Shown: positions 39,655 to 48,823, counted from the first letter of the stretch. The stretch: 64,000 nucleotides of DNA from Novosphingobium sp. (GCA_024236235.1 JACKKV010000003.1:131501-195500); one strand, 5' to 3'. The notes: generated by a model not told the origin, from the letters alone. Numbers and translations: made by a program.

Positions 39655-40804
39655 CCCGGCCAGCGGCCTGCTGACGGGCAAGCGCATCGCGCTGCTGACG
39701 GCATCAGCCTCGCGCGCGGGCGGCGGCGTGTTCGAGTCGCTGGCGACTCACGCTCGACTGCTTGAAGGGCTGGGCGCAACGCCGATCGTGCTGGCCGCAG
39801 CGGACCGCTTCAGCGCGCTCGACCGTGAGCGGTTCGGCAGCGTAAGTGTGCACAGCTTGCCAGTATGGGGCGGGGCGCGCTTCGCGTGCGCTCCGGGTCT
39901 CAGCCAGGCCTTGCGTGACGCACAGACCGATCTGGTGCATCTGCACGGCGTCTGGCAGTTTCCTTCGCTCGTCGCGGCACGCTGGGCGCGGGAAACCGGC
40001 AAGCCTTGCCTGATCTCGCCGCATGGCATGCTGGAGCCGTGGATACTGGCGCGAGGCCGCTGGAAAAAAGCACTGGCACGCCATGCCTTCGAACAAGCAA
40101 ACTGGCGCACGGCGCGGCTGTTTCACGCGCTCTGCCCCGCCGAAGCCCGATCGATCCGGCAGGCCACTGGACGCGGCGAATGCACCGTCATCGCCAATCC
40201 CGCACCGCCTGTGGACGCAGGCCAGATCAGGCAGCGCGGGCCACGGATCGTCTATCTCGGACGCCTGCATCCCAAGAAGAACCTGCCTGCGCTGCTCGCC
40301 GCATGGGCTGCGCTCGATGCGGTTCGTCCGCCGCAAGCAGAGCTGATCGTCGCGGGCTGGGGCGAGGATGCGCATGTTGCGCAGCTGGCCGCCACGATCG
40401 AGTCGACGCCGGGCGCGCGCTTCGCCGGGCCGGTCTTCGGAGCGGACAAGCAGCACCTGCTGCGCGAGGCGGCGTTTCTGGTGCTGCCATCCTTCAGCGA
40501 GGGCCTGCCGATGGCCATGCTGGAAAGCTGGGCTGCGGGAACGCCTACGCTGATGAGCCGCCATTGCAATCTGGACGATGGTTTCGCCTGCGGTGCAGCG
40601 ATCGATTGCGGCACGGATCAGGCAACGATCGCAGCCGCGCTGCACAGGGCGCTCTGCCTGTCGCCAGCACAGTGGCTGGCCATGGCTCATGCCGCCCGGG
40701 CGCTCGCGGCGGGGCCATATTCGGCCGCAACCATCGCGCGCCAGTGGGAAATCGCCTATCACCGGCTGATCGAGGAACCTGCGGAAAGAACAGGCCATGG
40801 ATGA
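39647..40804 (+). CDS. GT4 glycosyltransferase
   Basis: A 385-residue GT-B enzyme starting at ATG 39647, overlapping the polymerase stop by 8 bases. N-terminal ALLTASASRAGGGVFESLATHARLL, then LVHLHGVWQFPSLVAARWARE and LISPHGMLEPWIL, identify the subgroup that transfers sugars in exopolysaccharide assembly. In the donor domain, IVYLGRLHPKKNLPALLAAWAAL and SFSEGLPMAMLESWAAGTPTL supply the GT4 nucleotide and EX7E motifs. It overlaps the acetyltransferase gene by 8 bases. Confidence 0.88.
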   Translation: MADPASGLLTGKRIALLTASASRAGGGVFESLATHARLLEGLGATPIVLAAADRFSALDRERFGSVSVHSLPVWGGARFACAPGLSQALRDAQTDLVHLHGVWQFPSLVAARWARETGKPCLISPHGMLEPWILARGRWKKALARHAFEQANWRTARLFHALCPAEARSIRQATGRGECTVIANPAPPVDAGQIRQRGPRIVYLGRLHPKKNLPALLAAWAALDAVRPPQAELIVAGWGEDAHVAQLAATIESTPGARFAGPVFGADKQHLLREAAFLVLPSFSEGLPMAMLESWAAGTPTLMSRHCNLDDGFACGAAIDCGTDQATIAAALHRALCLSPAQWLAMAHAARALAAGPYSAATIARQWEIAYHRLIEEPAERTGHG

Positions 40805-41360
40805 CGCCAGCCGTTTCATACCGCTTGCGCGCGGGGCCAGCTTCCCGCTGGCAAACCGGCTCGAACGGGTGATCTGGGGGTTGTGCTGGCTGCTGCTGGC
40901 ACGATTTACCCCGCCTGCACTGCACCGCTGGCGACGGCTGCTGCTGCGCCTGTTCGGGGCGCGCGTCGGCGCGGGAACACGCGTTCATGGCAGCGTAATC
41001 ATCTGGCTTCCGCGCAATCTCGTCATCGGAAAGGGCGCGCTGATCGGGCCGGGTGCGCGCCTCTACAATCAGGGCCGGATAGACATCGGCGATCATTGCG
41101 TCGTCAGCCAGCGCGCGCATATCTGCGCCAGCACTCATCGCGCAAACGACCCCGGTTTTGCGCTGGAGCTTCGCCCGGTCCAGATCGGCGAGGGCTGCTG
41201 GATCGCAGCCGAAGCCTTCGTCGGCCCAGGCGTGACCATGGGCGCCGGATCCGTACTGGGCGCACGCGCGGCGCTGTTCGAGGATAGTGCGGCGATGGCG
41301 ATCTATCGCGGCAATCCGGCACAAAGGATCGGCCAAAGGGACTGGTCCGAACCCCGCTGA
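40797..41360 (+). CDS. WcaF-like sugar O-acetyltransferase (hexapeptide repeat)
   Basis: A 187-residue left-handed beta-helix acyltransferase of the WcaF/maltose acetyltransferase kind. Hexapeptide repeats run from about residue 58 (ARVGAGTRVHGSVIIWLPRNLVIGKGALIGPGARL) to 170, and the catalytic His is in ICASTHRANDPG (about 106-117). The N-terminal helical region (LERVIWGLCWLLLARFTPPALHRWRRLLLRLFGARVG) matches WcaF-type enzymes. It is the last gene of plus block B and probably O-acetylates an EPS sugar. Confidence 0.9.
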   Translation: MDDASRFIPLARGASFPLANRLERVIWGLCWLLLARFTPPALHRWRRLLLRLFGARVGAGTRVHGSVIIWLPRNLVIGKGALIGPGARLYNQGRIDIGDHCVVSQRAHICASTHRANDPGFALELRPVQIGEGCWIAAEAFVGPGVTMGAGSVLGARAALFEDSAAMAIYRGNPAQRIGQRDWSEPR

Positions 41361-41367
41361 AGCCCGC

Positions 41368-42531
41368 TTACCGAACCGGATCGAGCCGCAGCTGACCGAG
41401 CGTGACCGCGCCGCCGCCGGGCGCCAGCCACAGCGAGAGCAGCGGATTGGCACATGCGGGCAGGGTGACGATCTGCCATCCCATCCCGCGTGGCCCGGCC
41501 TCCGGACGGCGGGCCGTGCCATCGCAGCTTACCCCAAGCATGACCCGGCCACGTTCCGGTGCGGTTTCATCCCCCGACCCAAAGCGGACGCGGTACCGCC
41601 CCGGCGCGAGCGAAACCGGCTGCGACAGAACCGGCGCGCTGGCCGTGCCACTGTTCCACAGGCGCAGGCCGAACCCGCCATCCGCCTGTGGAACAGCGGA
41701 CAGGGCGATATCGGCGGAAGGGTGACGCATCCAGCCAAAGGGAGAACCCGCAGCGCCATCCTTGAGTGTAAGGGCAAGCGCTGACCAGTCAGCATCGGCA
41801 AGGCCCGCTGCCACTGGCGTGTCGCAATGCGCCCTCCACAATTGCCGCGCCTCCCTGCCAAGCCCGTGACCGAGCAGCGCCCGTGCGCCCGGGGCGATCT
41901 CCGAACAGCCAAGCCGTTCGCCCGACGCGGCCAATTCCAGCAGGCTTTGCGTGCGTGCGTGCGCCGCATCCGCGCCATCGACATCATTCATGGCCACAAA
42001 GGATGCCCTCCATGGCGGTTTTTCGCGCAGACGCGCGATCAACGCATGCCGCCCCGCTGCGCTGGCTTCCAGCGGGGCAAGCAACGCAGCCGCCGACACT
42101 GCCTGCGGGACCGCACGAAGCAGGGCGTCGGCGCGACGGCTGGCGGCGGTGTAATCGCCCGCCTTGAGCGCCATCTGGTACCAATAGGCCTGCGTCAACG
42201 GATCACGCCATCCCGCCAGTGCCGCCACGCGGAACGCCCTCGCGGCCCGTTCGCCCTCGCCCGCCTGCAGCAAACCCGCGCCGAGCAGCGCCGCGGCACG
42301 TCCATCCGCCGGATTGGACCGGATCGCCTGCAATGCTGCGGTTGACGCTTGTGCGCTCGCGCGGCCTGCAAGCGCGGTAGCGGCGGCAAGGTCGCTGCGG
42401 GCGTGGAATGTTCCCGGCAGCAGCGCCGCGATCTGCGGGCTGGCCAGCGCCATGCGATCAAGCCCGCTGGCCAGCGCCGCCAGCCCGAAAATCGCGCAAA
42501 GGGTGAAGGATGCGAAACGTGCTGCCCGCAT
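41368..42531 (-). CDS. EPS-locus protein with helical repeats and C-terminal beta-sandwich, function unknown
   Basis: A 387-residue protein with one N-terminal hydrophobic segment (residues ~5-23) that could be a signal or anchor. Residues ~45-160 are Ala-rich helical repeats resembling TPRs (paired helices around AAALLGAGLLQAGEGERAARAF). From ~275 it changes to beta-rich sequence (FGLRLWNSG, VSLAPGRYRVRFG, VMLGVSCDG) that could be a carbohydrate-binding fold. Its ATG overlaps the Wzc-like kinase stop (ATGA). It is the last gene of block C. A role in assembly or export is inferred only from position. Confidence 0.65.
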   Translation of the reverse strand: MRAARFASFTLCAIFGLAALASGLDRMALASPQIAALLPGTFHARSDLAAATALAGRASAQASTAALQAIRSNPADGRAAALLGAGLLQAGEGERAARAFRVAALAGWRDPLTQAYWYQMALKAGDYTAASRRADALLRAVPQAVSAAALLAPLEASAAGRHALIARLREKPPWRASFVAMNDVDGADAAHARTQSLLELAASGERLGCSEIAPGARALLGHGLGREARQLWRAHCDTPVAAGLADADWSALALTLKDGAAGSPFGWMRHPSADIALSAVPQADGGFGLRLWNSGTASAPVLSQPVSLAPGRYRVRFGSGDETAPERGRVMLGVSCDGTARRPEAGPRGMGWQIVTLPACANPLLSLWLAPGGGAVTLGQLRLDPVR

Positions 42532-44726
42532 CAGGAGCGCACCTCGCCCTCCTGATAGCTGTAATAGCCATAGCCATAGTAGGAGGAATAAGCGTTGCCA
42601 GCCTTCGCCGGATCGAACTTGGTCAGCACAGCGCCCAGAATGACCGGTTCCATCGCGCGCAGGCGACGAAGCGCGGATTTGAGCGCACCGCCGCGCGCCG
42701 CATCCGCCTCGATCACCAGCAGCACCCCGTCAACGATCGCGGACAGCACCGGCGCATCCGCCAGCCCCAGCACGGGCGAGCTGTCAATCACCACCATGTC
42801 ATAGGCCGCTGACAGTTCTTCCAGCACAGCGGCCATGCGCGGCGCGCTGAGCAACTCGGTCGGGCTCGGCGGAATCGGACCGGCCGGCAGCAGCGCAAGG
42901 CCGTCCTGCGCCGTATCGACAATCGCGCTCGCCGCCGAATCGGATGAAGTCAGCAGGCTGGACAGGCCGCGCTTGCCGTCCGTCCCGAGCAGGCGATGCA
43001 GCGAAGGACGCCGCAAGTCGGCATCGACCAGCAGCACTCGCTTGCCCGTCAGCGCAACGCCGCGCGCGATGGCATAGCTGGTGGTGGACTTTCCTTCGGA
43101 CTCGCGGGCGCTGGTCACCAGCATGACCGGCGGCAATCCCTGCGGCGTCGAATAGAGCAAGGCACCGCGCAGCGAATTATACGCCTCTGCCACCGGCGAT
43201 TTCGCATCAGCCAGTGCCGCAGTGGGTTGGCCATCGGCAGAGATCGGCACCACGCCCAGCAGCGGCAGATGAATCTTGCCCTCGACATCTTCGGGCACGC
43301 GGATCGCATCGTCCAGCTGATCGCGCAGGAACACTGTCGCCCCGGCTATCACCACCCCGATCAGCAGCGCGATCGCCAGATTCTTGGCCAGATTGGGCGA
43401 CGAAGGGGCACCCGGCGCAACCGCTGCGTCCACCACGGCGATATTGCTCGCCGAAATGCCCGATGCGGCGTTCAGTTCGCGGAAGCGTTGCAGCAGTCCG
43501 TCGTAGAGTGATCGATTGGTGTCCGCTTCGCGCGCCAGCGTGTTGTAACGCACAGAGCGGTCCTGCTCGGCCAGGGTTGCCCCCTGAAGCCGACTGACCT
43601 GGGCCCTCAGGCGCGATTCCGCATCGCGCGCCGCAACGAAATCGGCACGAATGCCGCTGCGCACCTCGCGCGCGGCCTGGCCGAGCTGGGAAGTCACCGC
43701 CGCCAGTTCGGATTCGAGCGACTGAACCTTGGGATGCCCTTCCAGATAGCGCCCGCGCGCAACGCCAAGTTCAGCACGCAAGGCGGATTGCCGGGAAATC
43801 AGCCCCTGCACCGCCGGGCTGGCAAGGACCGCCTGCGAGGCCAGCAAGGGCGTGCTGTTTTCTGCGGCCCAGCGGCTTTCAGCCTGGATTCGCTCGGCCT
43901 GCGCCTTGTTCGCCGCTTCGTTCAATTGCAGCAGGCTCGCCGTAGTCACGCTGTCAGTGCCGCGCGCATCGTCGCGCGAGGTGACGTCGCGGGTGCGGAT
44001 AAGCCCCGCCTCGCGCGCATAAGCGTTCAGTTCGCGCTCGGATGTTTCCAGCCGGACGCGCGCTTCCTCCAGCTGCTTGCCGACGAAATCGCGCGCATAA
44101 GCGGAACTGTCGAAGCGCCGTTGCAAGGTCGCCTGAATGAATTCGCTGGCGTAGGCATTGGCCAGTTTCGCCGCGACTTCAGGATCGTTGCTGGAAAAGC
44201 CCAGCCTGGCGATACGGGTCTCGCGCGGCAGGTCGACCGTCAGACCGCCGCGCACAAGGCCCGCCGCCGCGCCGCTGGCCACCGCCCCGCCGCCGGATTG
44301 CGGAAGTTCGGCCCCCATCGCCTCAAAAAATGCCCGGTCGCGGGCCAGCTCGAGCTTGCGCGCAACTCTTTCCGCCAGCGCGCGGCTGCGCAAAATTTCA
44401 AGCTGCGTATTGAGAAAACGGTCAATATCCCAGCCGCTGTTCGCTGCGGTCTGCCCGCCCAGCTCATCGCCCAGCACCTGCTCGCTCTGGTCGTCGATCT
44501 GGATGCTGGTATAAGCGGTGTAACGCGGGGTCGCCAGCATGGTCGAGACAAGCGCGATCGCCAGCGCGAGGCCGATGACCCCCGCCACCAGCACGGCATT
44601 ACGCTGCAATAGCGCCAGCGCGTGACGCAGAAACCCGCCCAGCCCGGCATCGGAATAGCCGCCGGTCATCCCGTAAGAGCGCGAAACGGCGCGGTCAGTT
44701 GCGGCTTGAGTCACGATCTTTTCCAT
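42531..44726 (-). CDS. wzc: Wzc-like polysaccharide co-polymerase and BY-kinase
   Basis: A 731-residue fusion of a Wzz-type chain-length domain and a tyrosine autokinase. Two membrane helices (about 41-62 and near 460-480) flank the periplasmic coiled-coil region. The cytoplasmic kinase has Walker A SARESEGKSTT (Lys near 545), Walker A' VLLVDADLRRP and Walker B MVVIDSSPVLGLAD. The C-terminus ends in a Tyr cluster (AYSSYYGYGYYSYQEG), the usual autophosphorylation tail. The ATG is preceded by GGAAAGGGG. With the upstream Wza-like protein it controls chain length and export. Confidence 0.95.
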   Translation of the reverse strand: MEKIVTQAATDRAVSRSYGMTGGYSDAGLGGFLRHALALLQRNAVLVAGVIGLALAIALVSTMLATPRYTAYTSIQIDDQSEQVLGDELGGQTAANSGWDIDRFLNTQLEILRSRALAERVARKLELARDRAFFEAMGAELPQSGGGAVASGAAAGLVRGGLTVDLPRETRIARLGFSSNDPEVAAKLANAYASEFIQATLQRRFDSSAYARDFVGKQLEEARVRLETSERELNAYAREAGLIRTRDVTSRDDARGTDSVTTASLLQLNEAANKAQAERIQAESRWAAENSTPLLASQAVLASPAVQGLISRQSALRAELGVARGRYLEGHPKVQSLESELAAVTSQLGQAAREVRSGIRADFVAARDAESRLRAQVSRLQGATLAEQDRSVRYNTLAREADTNRSLYDGLLQRFRELNAASGISASNIAVVDAAVAPGAPSSPNLAKNLAIALLIGVVIAGATVFLRDQLDDAIRVPEDVEGKIHLPLLGVVPISADGQPTAALADAKSPVAEAYNSLRGALLYSTPQGLPPVMLVTSARESEGKSTTSYAIARGVALTGKRVLLVDADLRRPSLHRLLGTDGKRGLSSLLTSSDSAASAIVDTAQDGLALLPAGPIPPSPTELLSAPRMAAVLEELSAAYDMVVIDSSPVLGLADAPVLSAIVDGVLLVIEADAARGGALKSALRRLRAMEPVILGAVLTKFDPAKAGNAYSSYYGYGYYSYQEGEVRS

Positions 44727-44744
44727 CCCCTTTCCAGGCGCGGA

Positions 44745-45452
44745 TTATCTGTTGTTGCGATCGAGCAGGACGAACAGGTTGAAGATCGGCGCGGCGCGCA
44801 GCAGATCTTCATAGAGGCCCTTGGCCGCAGAAAAGCCCACAACGACGACATCGCCATCGTGCACCTGCGGATCGGGCACCAGCCCGGAACGAATATCAGT
44901 GAGATTGAAGCGCGCGCCCATGCGCTGGCCATTGACCGTGCGGAAAATGAGGATCTGGTCAAGCTTCGCGGTCCGCGTGGGACTCTGCGCCCTGGCCAGT
45001 GCGGCAAGCAGCGTCGATCCCTGTTTCAGTTCATAGACGCCCGGCAGTTTCACTTCGCCTTCGACCGCGACCGAACCGGGCATGGCCTCCACCACCGCGA
45101 CATTGACCTGCGGCTTGCGCAGAAAATTCCGCCCGTAAGCCCGTTCGATATCCAGCGCGAGTTCCGACTGACTGCGTCCGGCCGCTTCGACCCGGCCGAT
45201 CAGCGGCAGGTGCAGATCGCCCGACGCATCGACCTGCGCGCCCGTCGCACTGAGTTCAGGCTCTTCATAGACCTGGATATTCACCCGGTCACCGGCCTGC
45301 AACAGATAGGCGGGCGGATTGGCTTCTTCGGGCGAAAGGGCGATGGCATCATACCCTGCCTGTCCAGCAGGCAGCTTGGGGTGCAGGACCGGCTGGCAGG
45401 CACAAAGGGCAGGCAGCGCAACGATGGTCAGTATCCGGCGCATTACCCGCAT
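44745..45452 (-). CDS. wza: Wza-like outer-membrane polysaccharide export lipoprotein
   Basis: A 235-residue lipoprotein with a signal ending LPALCAC (Cys at residue 19 from the ATG at 45452). The Poly_export domain follows (PAYLLQAGDRVNIQVYEEPELS, ASGDLHLPLIGRVEAAGRS, LRKPQVNVAVVEA), then an SLBB-type segment GSVAVEGEVKLPGVYELKQGSTLLAALARA. It is shorter than E. coli Wza, typical of the alphaproteobacterial type with one SLBB domain. The ATG shares one base with the upstream stop (TAATG); ATG 45443 is an alternative. It pairs with the Wzc-like kinase. Confidence 0.92.
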   Translation of the reverse strand: MRVMRRILTIVALPALCACQPVLHPKLPAGQAGYDAIALSPEEANPPAYLLQAGDRVNIQVYEEPELSATGAQVDASGDLHLPLIGRVEAAGRSQSELALDIERAYGRNFLRKPQVNVAVVEAMPGSVAVEGEVKLPGVYELKQGSTLLAALARAQSPTRTAKLDQILIFRTVNGQRMGARFNLTDIRSGLVPDPQVHDGDVVVVGFSAAKGLYEDLLRAAPIFNLFVLLDRNNR

Positions 45453-46831
45453 TATTCCGCTCTCCCTCGGCCACCACCGGGCACCCGTGCCAGCAGGCCG
45501 ATCGCCGCGCCCGCAAGGCACGCTATTGCCATGGAGCGCAGCGGATAATCAACGCATGAATGGAGCGCTATCACCAGCAGAATCCACCAGGCAAACTGCC
45601 AGTGGGGGCGGCGTTGCTCATCATGCCATGCCTCCCGCGCCATCATGGCGATCACCACCGCCCCGGCGATGGCCAGCACGACGCCGGGCAGGCCCGCCTC
45701 GACCATCCATTCGAGATAATCATTATGCGCGCGGTTGGGAAAACTTGCATCCACTGCCTCCAGCCGCTCGGCGCGAAGGAAGGCGGGCACAAAGGTGCCG
45801 ATGCCGGAACCCGCGGGCCAGTATGTGCGGGCGGCAAAGGCCGCATCGCGCCAGATGTCGCCCCGCGCATCGCCTGTCAGGGTGAAGCGGGTAGCGACTG
45901 CGGTCAGCGCCGCATTGCTGCGCAACACCAGCGCAAGGCCCGCCGCGGCGAACAGGGCAAAGCCCAAGCCCGCAACCAGCCCCCGTCGATTCACCCAGGC
46001 GGCCAATGCAGGCGCTTTGCGAACCAGTTGAACGGCCAGAAACAGCGCCAGCAACGCAATCCCGGCGCGCGATCCGGTCAGCACGATCGCTGCGACAAGG
46101 ACGAGGCCCAGCGCAATGCGCAGTCCAGCAGACCCGCGCAGCCGCGCACTCGCCCCGCCGCCATCCGTCCCGGTCAGGACAAACAACGCGACAAGGCCAA
46201 TCAGCAACAGGTCGGCGGCGGCGTTACGATTGGCGTGAAACCCGGTCAGCCAGCCGGTATGCGAAACCGGATAGAGGCGCAGCGCCTGCGGCCCGCCTGC
46301 CAGTTGCGCTGCCCCCAGCACTGCGGCCGCAAGGGCCATCGCCAGAATGACCTGCACTGACCTTTCGCGTCCAGCCCGGGGGAGCGCGGCAACGAGTGCC
46401 ATGACCAGCAGCGGCGGACCGAGCGAAAGCAGGGACGCGACCGTCAACGATGGCGCGATGGAAAAGGCGCGCCAGGTCAGATCATCCCCTGTCAGGCGCA
46501 GCGCGGCCGCTTCCAGGTCGCGCCCCGGCAAATTGTGCCAGATTGCGGGCGGAAGCGGGATCAGCTGAACCAGCGGCAACGCCAGGGCCAGCAGAATCAG
46601 CAGCACGATGCGCCGATCCACCGGTCCACGCAGACGGAACGTAAGCCACGCCAGGGCAACCCCGGTTGCCGCAAGCATCAGCAGGGTTTCGCTCAGCGGG
46701 TTCGGCGTTCCGCCACCGCCCAGCACGATTGACAGGCCGAGCAGGATCGACACCAGCAGAACCGCCGGGTTCGATCGTCCTTGCGAATTGCGGAAACCGA
46801 GGGAACGGCGAGTTCCGCGCTCAGCCATCAT
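45452..46831 (-). CDS. O-antigen ligase/Wzy family membrane protein
   Basis: A 459-residue polytopic protein with about 11-12 hydrophobic helices and the Wzy_C/O-antigen ligase pattern: GSRAGIALLALFLAVQLVRK in the middle and a periplasmic loop containing YWPAGSGIGTFVPAF and NRAHNDYLEWMVEAGLPG (about 345-385). The H-N-D-Y-L element is the family hallmark. It may be a second polymerase or a ligase that moves finished chains to an acceptor. It lies between the small secreted protein and the Wza-like gene, coupled to the latter. Confidence 0.85.
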   Translation of the reverse strand: MMAERGTRRSLGFRNSQGRSNPAVLLVSILLGLSIVLGGGGTPNPLSETLLMLAATGVALAWLTFRLRGPVDRRIVLLILLALALPLVQLIPLPPAIWHNLPGRDLEAAALRLTGDDLTWRAFSIAPSLTVASLLSLGPPLLVMALVAALPRAGRERSVQVILAMALAAAVLGAAQLAGGPQALRLYPVSHTGWLTGFHANRNAAADLLLIGLVALFVLTGTDGGGASARLRGSAGLRIALGLVLVAAIVLTGSRAGIALLALFLAVQLVRKAPALAAWVNRRGLVAGLGFALFAAAGLALVLRSNAALTAVATRFTLTGDARGDIWRDAAFAARTYWPAGSGIGTFVPAFLRAERLEAVDASFPNRAHNDYLEWMVEAGLPGVVLAIAGAVVIAMMAREAWHDEQRRPHWQFAWWILLVIALHSCVDYPLRSMAIACLAGAAIGLLARVPGGGRGRAE

Positions 46832-46846
46832 TGGGCGGAAGGGGCA

Positions 46847-47218
46847 TCAGCCGGGGCTGTCCGGACCGCCATTGCCCGAATTGCCGCCACCACCGCCGCC
46901 AGCGGCGAAAAGGCCAAGCGGGATCACAATCAGACCAGCCAGTGCACCCCATGGGAATCCACCGGCGACCGGGCGGCAACGGATCATCTTGCCGGCCGCG
47001 TCCAGGATCGGTCGGTCGAATTCATCGACCTTCACCTTGACCCGGTCGATCTTGAGGCAGCGCACCTCGTCATCGTCACGTTCCCCGCCAGTGGCCATCG
47101 CCTGAGCGGAGAAGACCGGCAGCGCTTCTGCCGAGCGCAGCGCCCCTGCAGCAGCGGGATGCGCCGAAACAAGTCCGGCGAGTGACAGGGTGACGAGCAG
47201 GGTGCGTGCGCTTTTCAT
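46847..47218 (-). CDS. small exported Gly-rich protein, function unknown
   Basis: A 123-residue protein with an N-terminal signal peptide (SARTLLVTLSLAGLVSAHPAAAG, cleavage likely around residue 25). A charged middle segment follows (ERDDDEVRCLKIDRVKVKVDEFDRP, about 47-71) with two Cys at about 54 and 82, then a hydrophobic stretch (FPWGALAGLIVIPLGLFAAG, about 88-107) and a Gly/Ser/Asn tail. It is in line with the sugar transferase upstream and the ligase-like gene downstream. No family is recognised; an envelope role in EPS assembly is inferred from context only. Confidence 0.6.
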   Translation of the reverse strand: MKSARTLLVTLSLAGLVSAHPAAAGALRSAEALPVFSAQAMATGGERDDDEVRCLKIDRVKVKVDEFDRPILDAAGKMIRCRPVAGGFPWGALAGLIVIPLGLFAAGGGGGGNSGNGGPDSPG

Positions 47219-47278
47219 GACTTCCGTGGCCGCCTATACACCCGAAATGCTGGTCCCTGCAACAAGCGCAGCTTCAAC

Positions 47279-48742
47279 TTAATAGGCGCGATCATGGATC
47301 ACCACTCGCAGGGTCATCGCGAGGATCGCGATATCGCGCCACAGGCTCCACCCAGTCAGATATTCAAGATCGGACTGGAGGCGCTCCCGCAGATCATCCT
47401 CGTGATCCGTACTACCGCGCTGCCCCCTGATCTGCGCCAGCCCGGTCATGCCCGGCTTGAGCGAGTGACGCCGCCAATATTGCCCGTCGACCTGCCAGAA
47501 CAACTTGTCTCCGGCCTGTGACCCCAACGCATGCGGGCGCGGGCCGACCAGGCTCATCTCGCCCTTCACAACATTGAACAGCTGCGGCAGTTCGTCGAGA
47601 CTGGTGCGGCGCAGATAACGCCCGATCCGCGTGATCCGCTCATCATCGCGCGCCGCTGAACGCGCGCCATCGCAAGCCGCCTCCGCGGGGCGCATGGTGC
47701 GGAACTTGTAAATCGTGAACAGCCGGTTGCCTCGTCCCATGCGGCGTTGGCGGAACAGCACCGGTGCGCCATCTTCCCAGCGGATTGCCATTGCGATCAG
47801 CACCATTAACGGCGTGAGCAATACCAGCGCGACAAACGCCAGGGTGAAGTCGAAGGCGCGTTTGAGTGCGCGCGCGCGCAGGCCGAGCGGCCCGGTCGAG
47901 ACATGCAGCGTGGAAAGTCCCACGTTGGTGTAATGGCGCACGCTGATCGCCCCCATCTGGCGGGCCGTATCGCTGATGACCTCGCCATCCACGCCGCAGG
48001 CCTTGAGGATATATGCCCAGCGGCCCCTGCGCCCGGGCGGACAGCTTACGATCACCCGGTCCATGTTGGCCGTGATACGGCCCAGCAAATCCAGCATCGC
48101 CGGATCGTCCGCATCGGCGGACAGGCCATGCGTTGCGGTCTCGACCCGGAATGCGCCGGGCAGGGCGAGCGGCACGCCGCCATCCTCAATCACCAGTATG
48201 TTGTGCAGGCCGCCGCGACAGCACGCCACGATCCATGCCTTGATGGCCAGGCGTACGACCAGCAGCAGCGCGCAGCCAAAGGCCAGGCCAAGGCTCAGCG
48301 TCGCGCGCGAAAAATGCGCATTCGCCTTCAGATAGAACGCCACGAAATTAAGTAGCGCGGCCGCCAGCAGCAGCGCAATCACCGCCTTCAACCAGGCCGT
48401 GCGGATGTCCGTGAGCGAGGCGAAGGAATAGCTGCCGTTATAGAGCGCGATTGTGAGGAACAGCGGCAGGACCAGCTGGAGTTCCAGCATGGTCATCCGT
48501 TCCGCGAGCAGCCCAGTATAGGCATATCCGGCCAGCAGAAACCCCGCCAGAAGCGCGATGATATCGCTTACCAGCATAGCGAGATAGAGGCGCAGACGGC
48601 GGCGTTCCTGCGACGGGGCCAGCGGCAGGCGCAGGAACGGCGCGCCGGGTGTGATCTGCGCATCGTCCACTTGCCGAACCAGCCTGAGATTCACCGCCGA
48701 TGTCCTTCCCCGCCAGAGCGAGCGTCGCTCGCGCCGAACCAT
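47279..48742 (-). CDS. polyprenyl-phosphate sugar-1-phosphate transferase (initiating enzyme)
   Basis: A 487-residue WbaP/GumD-type enzyme that should load the first sugar-1-phosphate onto undecaprenyl phosphate. The N-terminal half has four hydrophobic helices (about 40-170) and a CoA-binding-like domain; the C-terminal catalytic domain starts with KRAFDFTLAFVALVLLTPLM near 297 and contains KFRTM, DELPQLFNVVKGEMSLVGPRP and LKPGMTGLAQIRG. All core catalytic motifs are intact. It is the first gene of minus block C. The exact start is uncertain; the first Met is used, with the GTG at about codon 17 as an alternative. Confidence 0.93.
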   Translation of the reverse strand: MVRRERRSLWRGRTSAVNLRLVRQVDDAQITPGAPFLRLPLAPSQERRRLRLYLAMLVSDIIALLAGFLLAGYAYTGLLAERMTMLELQLVLPLFLTIALYNGSYSFASLTDIRTAWLKAVIALLLAAALLNFVAFYLKANAHFSRATLSLGLAFGCALLLVVRLAIKAWIVACCRGGLHNILVIEDGGVPLALPGAFRVETATHGLSADADDPAMLDLLGRITANMDRVIVSCPPGRRGRWAYILKACGVDGEVISDTARQMGAISVRHYTNVGLSTLHVSTGPLGLRARALKRAFDFTLAFVALVLLTPLMVLIAMAIRWEDGAPVLFRQRRMGRGNRLFTIYKFRTMRPAEAACDGARSAARDDERITRIGRYLRRTSLDELPQLFNVVKGEMSLVGPRPHALGSQAGDKLFWQVDGQYWRRHSLKPGMTGLAQIRGQRGSTDHEDDLRERLQSDLEYLTGWSLWRDIAILAMTLRVVIHDRAY

Positions 48743-48784
48743 CCGTAAATGCCCCTAGCACCCCGCGATGAACAGGCCTTGTAC

Positions 48785-48823
48785 GACGTCATGCACTGAA
48801 AACTGCGGTCGGATGGGACGTCA
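48785..48823. promoter_or_regulatory. two GACGTCA repeats upstream of the sugar transferase
   Basis: GACGTCA occurs at 48785-48791 and 48817-48823, start-to-start spacing 32 bases (about three helical turns). They lie 43 and 75 bases upstream of the block C start, a place suited to an activator. The second copy overlaps the holA stop codon. No regulator is identified, and chance occurrence is possible. Confidence 0.3.
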
